Positions 1-4,758 of a stretch of 6,224 bases of DNA are shown piece after piece. A model generated the notes under the pieces. It had not been told where the DNA came from, did no database searches, and saw only the letters and a list, made by a program, of their open reading frames with translations. Every line of letters starts with the position of its first letter. Position 1 is the stretch's first letter. Origin of the DNA: Bacteroidales bacterium UBA1197 (GTDB lineage: Bacteria; Bacteroidota; Bacteroidia; Bacteroidales; UBA932). The translations under genes were made by a program, and so were the position numbers. The DNA lies in contig DBYB01000052.1 of NCBI GenBank assembly GCA_002309995.1, positions 24,319-30,542 of the forward strand. The letters are read 5' to 3'.

Positions 1-24
1 CAGGTTCGAGTCCTGTTACCCCGA
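1..24 (+). tRNA. 3' end of a tRNA (5' part outside window; possibly tRNA-Pro)
   Basis: The first bases fold as the end of a tRNA. They give a T-arm with CAGG pairing to CCTG around the seven-base loop TTCGAGT, then the acceptor 3' strand TACCCCG and discriminator A at position 24. The matching 5' acceptor strand would be CGGGGTA, off the window. A C1-G72 pair with discriminator A is typical of bacterial tRNA-Pro, but without the anticodon the identity is a guess. CCA is not encoded after the discriminator, so it would be added post-transcriptionally, as is usual in Bacteroidota. The gene points toward the end of the minus-strand Dma-like gene, leaving seven bases between them. Confidence 0.75.
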
Positions 25-31
25 CGATTTT

Positions 32-1339
32 CTAGAACAGGAAGCGGAAACCTGCAGAGACACTGAAGGAAAGCGGATGCTCGGTGTAGAAGGTCTCCGT
101 GTTGCCGTCTCCGACAAGATGCCAAGACAGTCCGGGCTGCAGGAACAGTCCTCCGAAATCAGTAACCATCCACTGTGCACCTAAGTTCAGCCCTAAGGAG
201 AACACTGCGTCGCTCTCCTTGCCTGTGAATTTGGTCTCCTCTACCTTCTCGCTGCCGAGATAATTCTCCTGCTTGCCGAAGCTCCGGAAGCCGTACTCGA
301 ACATCGGGCCGGCCGAGGTATAGATGCTGAGCCGCTCGAAACGCAGGGGAGTATAAACCACCATCAGCGGCAATCCTATATAAGAAATAGTCTTGTCCGT
401 GGCTGAAGTAACGGATCCCGTTGTGGTCTTGGTGCGGGTCTGGAGGTTTGTGAGCTGAAGACCTGTTTCTACGCCCCAGTGCTCGCTGAACGAATAGTTG
501 AACAAAGCACCCACACGCAACGCCACCGAATGGCTGACATCAGTGGAACTGGGTTTGTTCCGGCTGAGTATTGCCGCAGGGGCCAAAGATGCTGATTGAT
601 TGGCCATAACGGCCTTGCCGGTACTGGCGGCGGTGACTCCATAACCGTTGAAAGAGTGAGAGGCCGAACCGGGGAGACCGCCCGCAATGAGCTTCGCGCT
701 CATCGACGGCTTGCTGCGGCGCACGGTCGGCTGAGGGACGATATTGTCGAAAGGCTGAGGAGTTGTGATATCCTCTTTGGGCGTAGTCTCCTGCTTACCT
801 TGTTGATTATTTGCACTGTCGGATTTGTCCGGCTGAGTCTCCCCTGCGGCCGATTCGTCAGCGACGGCTGATTCGTCGGGTTGGGTGTCTGCAGCATCGG
901 ATTCGGAGCCGACTGCTTCGGCATTAATGACATTAGAGGAATCATCAGCATTATCAGAAACTGAGGGAACAACAGCAACTTTAGGTGCAGATACATAATG
1001 AGATACCGGTTCTTTCCCGGAAGGCTGGGGGGCAGCATCTTCGGCATTATCAACAGGGACGGTCTCGGAAAGCACGAGCTGCCCGGGCACTTCGGACGGC
1101 TGATCGACTATATCGACAACCGCCACGGCATCGGCCTGCACGCGGGGGGCAGGATTCCATATCAACACGACGGTCAGCAACGCCGCAGCCGCACCGGCCA
1201 GCGCCCACCACCAGGGGAACGCTGCGGCCCGGCGGCGAGGGAGTCCGGCCTCGACAGCCTCCCAAAGTCCTTCCGGAGGCGTCTGCTCAAATCCCTCCAT
1301 CTTCCGACGGAGTTTCTCATTCCATTTACTATCAGCCAT
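32..1339 (-). CDS. Dma-like dual-membrane-spanning anti-sigma factor with outer-membrane beta-barrel
   Basis: This 435-residue protein has three parts. Residues 1-40 are charged and cytoplasmic, with a Trp-rich helical motif (KWNEKLRRKMEGFE, then PPEGLWEAVEAGL) ending in RRR. Residues about 43-61 form one hydrophobic helix (WWWALAGAAAALLTVVLIW); with the Arg cluster before it, an N-in signal anchor is inferred. Residues about 63-210 are a low-complexity acidic, Ser/Gln/Pro-rich linker with TQPDES/TQPDKS repeats. Residues about 212-435 contain alternating amphipathic strands (roughly eight, e.g. VALRVGALFNYSF and GGLFLQPGLSWHLV) ending in a C-terminal Phe, as in outer-membrane barrels. This is the layout of the Dma family of Bacteroidota, in which the N-terminus binds the cognate ECF sigma factor and the barrel senses or anchors at the outer membrane. 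The start ATG overlaps the sigma stop by 8 nt (ATGGCTGA), and AGGA lies just upstream, so coupling is likely. A plain porin-family annotation would miss the anti-sigma part. The anti-sigma role is inferred. Confidence 0.87.
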   Translation of the reverse strand: MADSKWNEKLRRKMEGFEQTPPEGLWEAVEAGLPRRRAAAFPWWWALAGAAAALLTVVLIWNPAPRVQADAVAVVDIVDQPSEVPGQLVLSETVPVDNAEDAAPQPSGKEPVSHYVSAPKVAVVPSVSDNADDSSNVINAEAVGSESDAADTQPDESAVADESAAGETQPDKSDSANNQQGKQETTPKEDITTPQPFDNIVPQPTVRRSKPSMSAKLIAGGLPGSASHSFNGYGVTAASTGKAVMANQSASLAPAAILSRNKPSSTDVSHSVALRVGALFNYSFSEHWGVETGLQLTNLQTRTKTTTGSVTSATDKTISYIGLPLMVVYTPLRFERLSIYTSAGPMFEYGFRSFGKQENYLGSEKVEETKFTGKESDAVFSLGLNLGAQWMVTDFGGLFLQPGLSWHLVGDGNTETFYTEHPLSFSVSAGFRFLF

Positions 1340-1889
1340 TTTTCCTGTATTCTTTTATCTCCTTTGCCAGTATGGCCCTGGCCCGCAGAAACTGCGATGC
1401 GGAGGAGTTTTCCTTAATCCCGAGCAGCTTCGCAATCTCCTTATGCTTCAGTTGCTCGAACACAAACAAGTTGAACACCGTACGGTATCCGTCCGGGAGG
1501 TGGCTGATCATATCGTGCAGCACCTCCATCGGCACATTATCAACGTCAGGCTCTTCATCCGGCGGCACCTCCGGCAGCTCATCGACCGCCTGCAGCCTTC
1601 CCTGCTTGCGCAGAACCTGCAGGGCACCATTCGCTACCACCCTCGACATCCAGGCCCGTAGCGAGCCCTCTCCCCTGTAGCGGAAGCTGTCAAACTTCTC
1701 GAATATGCGGATGAACGCATCCTGGAGCACGTCCTTCACGGTATCGGAGTCGGAGAGATAGCGCGAGGCCACCGCAGTCATCATTCCGGCATAGCGGACG
1801 TACAGCTCCCTCTGGCCACGGGGATCACCGTCGCCTACCAGCCTGACCAACTCCTTCTCGCTCAGGCTATTCGCGGGCTTTGAATCCAA
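1332..1889 (-). CDS. ECF-type RNA polymerase sigma factor (Das-like partner of the Dma-like protein)
   Basis: This 185-residue sigma-70 family protein of the extracytoplasmic-function class would direct RNA polymerase to a dedicated promoter set. Region 2 spans about 12-97: DVLQDAFI at 53-60 is the conserved core-binding/-10 helix, followed by FDSFRYRGEGSLRAWMSRVVAN. An acidic linker (about 101-121) follows. Region 4 spans about 125-178, with LPDGYRTVFNLFVFE and the helix-turn-helix KEIAKLLGIKENSSASQFLRARAIL that reads the -35 element. There is no C-terminal extension. Family knowledge suggests the Bacteroidota group ECF21. The only possible start is TTG at 1889: the frame is closed by a TAG nine bases upstream and the next Met (residue 36) lies inside region 2. 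The first 23 nt overlap the end of the NigD-like gene, and the last 8 nt overlap the Dma-like gene. Such adjacency marks the downstream protein as the likely anti-sigma factor. The target promoters cannot be told from the window. Confidence 0.95.
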   Translation of the reverse strand: MDSKPANSLSEKELVRLVGDGDPRGQRELYVRYAGMMTAVASRYLSDSDTVKDVLQDAFIRIFEKFDSFRYRGEGSLRAWMSRVVANGALQVLRKQGRLQAVDELPEVPPDEEPDVDNVPMEVLHDMISHLPDGYRTVFNLFVFEQLKHKEIAKLLGIKENSSASQFLRARAILAKEIKEYRKNG

Positions 1890-2580
1890 AGTGTGCTATC
1901 CCTTCAGTGCCGTCGAGTTTAGTCCATTTAAGCGTTATGGTTGCAGCCGTTCCGGCGGTATCGGAAAGGCTGTTTATATCGAAGCAAACGAGACCCTCGG
2001 AGCAGACTTCCTGCTTGTCTGAGTGGCTGTCCTGGCGGAGTTCAAGGGTGAACGGATCTTCCGGATCAACGCCGGAAAGCAGGTAGAAATCGTGATGGAC
2101 TGGTTGCTCCCCCCACCACGTCGAGTACATCAGGCTGAGGAATCCGTCCTGAAGGGTGGTGTATTCGGAGGTGAGGTCTATGTCCAATCCGTCTCCCACA
2201 GCCGGAACGCCTTTGGCCTCGGCGAGCGGTACGAATACCCCTTCGTCCAGCGGTTCGAGCCAGCCCACGGTGCACACGTAATACTCATCGACAATCTCCG
2301 GATAGATGGTAAAGTCGGCCAGAGCCCTCTTGCCAATGGTAAACTCCTGATTATTACGGGGAAGCAGCTTCCAGTGATTGAACTGGAGGAAGCAGCGGCC
2401 GGCGTCGTCGGCCTTTACCGTAACCAGGCCTGAGAAATTCGTAGGCTGGCTGAAACTGTAATTATTGGGCCCCTGCCAATCCGCCTCGGGAGCATAAATA
2501 TCATCCCTGGCCATACTGCACGCAGACAGTGCCACGGCAACCGCCGCGAGCATTATTATAATATTGAGTTTTGCCTTCAT
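1867..2580 (-). CDS. NigD-like lipoprotein
   Basis: This 237-residue exported lipoprotein has a signal peptide (Lys-rich start, hydrophobic IIIMLAAVAVALSAC) with a lipobox cleaved before Cys21. The mature part resembles the two-domain NigD family of Bacteroidota. An N-terminal OB-like beta domain spans about 45-108 (GLVTVKADDAGRCFLQF, then RALADFTIY and YYVCTVGWLEPL). A C-terminal beta-sandwich spans about 128-235 (TLQDGFLSLMYSTWWG, then GVDPEDPFTLELRQDSHSD, LVCFDINSLSDTAG and ITLKWTKLDG). The family's molecular function is unknown, but a NigD protein is the effector through which the Dma1 system alters vesicle formation in Bacteroides thetaiotaomicron. Four cysteines in the mature part (63, 103, 193, 199) could form disulfides. 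An Asp pair follows Cys21 only at +5/+6, so surface export is not clear. It lies 41 bp after rsmA and its last 23 nt overlap the sigma gene. No promoter consensus is visible in that 41-bp gap. Confidence 0.85.
   Translation of the reverse strand: MKAKLNIIIMLAAVAVALSACSMARDDIYAPEADWQGPNNYSFSQPTNFSGLVTVKADDAGRCFLQFNHWKLLPRNNQEFTIGKRALADFTIYPEIVDEYYVCTVGWLEPLDEGVFVPLAEAKGVPAVGDGLDIDLTSEYTTLQDGFLSLMYSTWWGEQPVHHDFYLLSGVDPEDPFTLELRQDSHSDKQEVCSEGLVCFDINSLSDTAGTAATITLKWTKLDGTEGIAHFGFKARE
1899..1904 (-). promoter_or_regulatory. Putative ribosome binding site for the TTG-started sigma gene
   Basis: Read on the minus strand, AAGGGA lies nine bases before the TTG start codon at 1889, inside the last codons of the NigD-like gene. 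Bacteroidota rely little on Shine-Dalgarno pairing, so it supports the start only weakly. Its main value is agreement with the frame, which allows no other start. Confidence 0.4.
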
Positions 2581-2621
2581 TCTGCCTATTAAATCCCGGC
2601 AGCGCGGAAATCTTGCACGGG

Positions 2622-3671
2622 TCAGTCCGCCTTTTCGCCGATAAAGCGGGTCAGCTCGACAAAAACTTCCACGCTCAGCCGCTCTGCCCTTAGTTCGAGC
2701 ATCTTGGCAATGCTGTCCCGGTTGATTTCCGAGGGCAGCAGCGGTTTAAGGGCGTTGCGCAAAGTCTTACGCCGCTGGTTAAAGGCCGTCTTCACGACGG
2801 TCTTGAACAGTTTCTCGTCGCAGCCCAGGTCGGTGCGGGAGTTGCGGGTCAGACGGATAACGGCAGAATGGACCTTTGGCGGCGGAGCGAAGGCCCCGGG
2901 GCCCACCGTGAACAGGTATTCGATGTCGTACCACGCCTGAAGCAGCACGCTCAGTATTCCGTATGTCTTGCTGCCGGGCTTCTCTGCTATCCTTTCCGCG
3001 ACCTCTTTCTGAATCATACACACGACCTCCGGCACGCGGTCCTTGTCGTCGAGTATCTTGAAGAATATCTGGGACGAGATGTTGTACGGGAAGTTCCCTA
3101 TCACCCTGTACGGCCCGGGAAACACCTTCCGCATATCGAGACGCAGATAGTCCGCCAACAGCAACCTCCCCTGCATCCCCGCAAAGTGAGTCAGCAAGTA
3201 GTCCACACTCTCCCCATCTACCTCCACCGCCTTCAAATCGATATCTTCACGCTGAAGCAAATACTTCGTAAGTACACCCATTCCAGGCCCAATTTCCAAA
3301 ACTGACGTTCTGGAAACTGGTCCATTCTGGACTACCATCCCCCGCTGCTCCGCAGCTGCCCCCAGGGGCACGGGTGGAGTACCCCCCGATCCCCCCCGTG
3401 TCGCTTCGCTCCTTACACCTTCTTTTGAGTTGCCGGCGGCATCGGAGGCTGGTGGTGTTTCGCAAAACAGTGGCCGCCCGTGGCCACTTGAACGGGAGGG
3501 GCCCGCCGCATCTGCGGTGGGAGGGATGAGCGAAGCGAAGTTTTGCGAAATACTACCAGCCGTAGTGTCCGTCGGCAACGGGGAGGCAGATAAAGAAGCG
3601 ACGATTCGCTGGGCGATGGACTGGTCGGTCAGGAAATGCTGGCCGAGGGCTTTTTTGGCTCTAACTTCCAT
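2622..3671 (-). CDS. rsmA: 16S rRNA dimethyladenosine transferase RsmA/KsgA with a large in-frame insertion
   Basis: RsmA uses S-adenosylmethionine to dimethylate two adjacent adenosines in the 3' terminal hairpin of 16S rRNA during late small-subunit assembly. Family motifs are intact: KKALGQHFL at 6-14; SAM motif I VLEIGPGMG at 124-132; acidic SAM contact E150 in AVEVD; D174 in LLADYL; catalytic motif IV NFPYN at 193-197; and the C-terminal domain with PPPKVHSAVIRL and FNQRRKTLRNALKP. The protein is 349 residues, against about 260-275 usual. The excess lies at residues about 31-121, where relatives have a linker of about ten residues. The insert is Gly/Pro/Ser/Ala-rich and encoded by palindromic DNA (see the repeats). 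It lies between a flexible N-terminal tail and the Rossmann fold, a place that may tolerate a surface loop. The reading frame is open throughout, so the enzyme is probably functional. ATG at 3671 gives the expected short N-terminus, 43 bp after mrp. Confidence 0.95.
   Translation of the reverse strand: MEVRAKKALGQHFLTDQSIAQRIVASLSASPLPTDTTAGSISQNFASLIPPTADAAGPSRSSGHGRPLFCETPPASDAAGNSKEGVRSEATRGGSGGTPPVPLGAAAEQRGMVVQNGPVSRTSVLEIGPGMGVLTKYLLQREDIDLKAVEVDGESVDYLLTHFAGMQGRLLLADYLRLDMRKVFPGPYRVIGNFPYNISSQIFFKILDDKDRVPEVVCMIQKEVAERIAEKPGSKTYGILSVLLQAWYDIEYLFTVGPGAFAPPPKVHSAVIRLTRNSRTDLGCDEKLFKTVVKTAFNQRRKTLRNALKPLLPSEINRDSIAKMLELRAERLSVEVFVELTRFIGEKAD
3309..3581 (-). repeat. In-frame palindromic GC-rich insertion within rsmA
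   Basis: This stretch encodes rsmA residues about 31-121, which have no counterpart in ordinary RsmA; the edges are approximate. It is dense in inverted repeats. These are a long outer pair (3447-3467 with 3541-3561), AGTGGCC/GGCCACT at 3469-3475 and 3482-3488, CCGCA/TGCGG at 3506-3510 and 3513-3517, GCTGC/GCAGC at 3344-3348 and 3352-3356, CACGGG/CCCGTG at 3369-3374 and 3395-3400, and TCGCTTCGCTC/GAGCGAAGCGA at 3401-3411 and 3528-3538. The coding strand also carries homopolymers G7 (3391-3397) and G6 (3382-3387). The translation is low complexity and family-less. Together these suggest a small non-autonomous repeat that entered the gene and stayed in frame. No transposase or clear target-site duplication is visible. 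Confidence 0.7.
3447..3561. repeat. Inverted-repeat core element (21-bp arms)
   Basis: The left arm 3447-3467 reads GGCTGGTGGTGTTTCGCAAA plus a final A. The right arm 3541-3561 is its reverse complement with two changes, so 19 of 21 bases match. A weaker outward extension pairs GTTGCCGACGG-like bases (3429-3439 with 3569-3579). The 73 bp between the arms holds two smaller perfect hairpins. The whole 115 bp could fold into a long stem with side hairpins in DNA or mRNA. This is the part most likely to be a genome-wide repeat unit. Confidence 0.75.
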
Positions 3672-3684
3672 TCTTGTTCATTTT

Positions 3685-3711
3685 GGACACAAAACAGGCC
3701 TTTTTGTGCCC
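3685..3711. other. Inverted repeat (hairpin) between mrp and rsmA
   Basis: Bases 3685-3694 pair with 3702-3711 (ten pairs, one mismatch; core CACAAAA/TTTTGTG) around a seven-base loop. On the minus strand the hairpin begins three bases after the mrp stop and ends 13 bases before the rsmA start. No uridine run follows on either strand, so it is not a standard intrinsic terminator. It could be an mRNA processing or stabilising stem, a weak attenuator or an operator. Confidence 0.45.
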
Positions 3712-3714
3712 GGA

Positions 3715-4758
3715 TTATCCGAGTTTGGCGGCCAGGCGTGTGGCGAGGTCGAGGAAGGCGGCGGCATCGGGGCGGGTGCCGAGGGCGGCGGGTTCGCCGA
3801 CGTCGCCGGACTCGCGGATTCCCTGCACCAGCGGGATGCGGCCAAGCAGCTCTATGCCAAGTTCTTCCGCCATTCGAGCACCACCGTCGCGGCCGAAGAT
3901 GTAATACTTCTCATCGGGATGCTCGGCCGGCGTAAACCACGCCATATTCTCAATCAGCCCGAAGATTGGCCGCTCGATATTCTTGTTGCGGAACATCGCC
4001 GCGCCCTTCTCAACGTCGGCCAGGGCCACCTCCTGCGGAGTGGTAACGAGCACCGCCCCCTCGAGAGGGATCTCCTGAAGCAGGCTGATGTGGATGTCGC
4101 CGGTTCCCGGAGGCATATCGACCAGCAGGAAATCCAGCGGGCCCCACTTGACCTGCAGTATCATCTGTTTGAGGGCGTTGCTCGCCATCGGCCCGCGCCA
4201 GATGAGAGCCTGGCCGCGTTCGGCGAAGTATCCGATACTCATCCACTTGACGCCGTATTTCTCCAGCGGCACGATGAGTTCGCGGCCGTCAATCTCCTCC
4301 GCCATCGGCTGGGCGCCTTCCGTGCCGGTCATCAGAGGCACGGAAGGGCCATAGACGTCGGCGTCGGCCAAACCAACCTTATAGCCAAGGCGCGCAAGGG
4401 CGCAGGCGAGGTTGACGGCCACGGTGGATTTACCCACGCCACCCTTGCCGGACGCCACACCAACGATGTGACGCACGTTCCGCAGGCACTCGGTGTCGAA
4501 TTCCGCGGCCTTCTTCTTGGGAGCGGCCTCCTCGAGCACCACCGTGCGCACCTCCGGGTCCTTGATGCCGCCGCGGATGAGTGCCGCGCGCGTGGCACCT
4601 ATCAGGTATTCCGCCAGAGGGTCGCGCCGCTTGGGAAAAGCCAGAGTAACGGTGGATCCGTCAACAGAATGCACCATCCCGAGTTCCACGATATCCTTGT
4701 CGCCACGGCCGGGATGACGCACGTCGCGCAGGAGAGCAAGTATCTCTTTTTCAGTCAT
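3715..4758 (-). CDS. mrp: Mrp/ApbC (NBP35-family) P-loop ATPase, iron-sulfur cluster carrier
   Basis: This 347-residue cytoplasmic ATPase of the Mrp/NBP35 branch of the MinD/ParA superfamily is of a kind thought to bind and deliver iron-sulfur clusters to apoproteins. The N-terminal 75 or so residues form an MIP18/DUF59-type domain (ILALLRDVRHPGRGDKDIVELGMV). The ATPase domain starts near 95: deviant Walker A SGKGGVGKST at 103-112 with signature Lys105 and P-loop Lys110, then DADVYGPS at 132-139, the Mrp signature IWRGPMASNALKQ at 186-198, and switch II DMPPGTGD at 214-221. ENMAWFTPAE at 270-279 replaces the C-terminal CxxC found in Salmonella ApbC. Only two cysteines (91 and 119) exist, as in Bacteroidales relatives known to me, so cluster binding by the canonical CxxC is not supported here. 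The start ATG overlaps the stop of the peptidase gene by one base (TAATG), implying coupled translation. Confidence 0.95.
   Translation of the reverse strand: MTEKEILALLRDVRHPGRGDKDIVELGMVHSVDGSTVTLAFPKRRDPLAEYLIGATRAALIRGGIKDPEVRTVVLEEAAPKKKAAEFDTECLRNVRHIVGVASGKGGVGKSTVAVNLACALARLGYKVGLADADVYGPSVPLMTGTEGAQPMAEEIDGRELIVPLEKYGVKWMSIGYFAERGQALIWRGPMASNALKQMILQVKWGPLDFLLVDMPPGTGDIHISLLQEIPLEGAVLVTTPQEVALADVEKGAAMFRNKNIERPIFGLIENMAWFTPAEHPDEKYYIFGRDGGARMAEELGIELLGRIPLVQGIRESGDVGEPAALGTRPDAAAFLDLATRLAAKLG

Noticed and set aside
985..1680. Plus-strand open frames opposite the Dma-like and sigma genes
   Set aside because: The minus-strand proteins have clear family motifs. The plus-strand translations are Arg/Ser/Pro-rich without motifs.
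2581..2621. Promoter for the NigD-like gene in the 41-bp gap
   Set aside because: No TAnnTTTG -7 element with an upstream TTG was found on the minus strand. The AT-rich TTTAATAGG before the start is too weak to call.
3247..3465. Small out-of-frame minus-strand frame within rsmA
   Set aside because: It overlaps the insert and SAM-motif region of rsmA in another frame and has no support of its own. The rsmA frame carries every conserved motif.
3309..3581. rsmA as a pseudogene broken by insertion
   Set aside because: The frame is continuous and every catalytic and SAM-binding motif after the insert is intact.
3309..3581. CRISPR array or insertion sequence
   Set aside because: There are no regularly spaced direct repeats and no transposase frame. 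The repeats are inverted and nested.
3685..3711. Rho-independent terminator between mrp and rsmA
   Set aside because: No run of T follows the stem on either strand, and the next gene starts 13 bases on.
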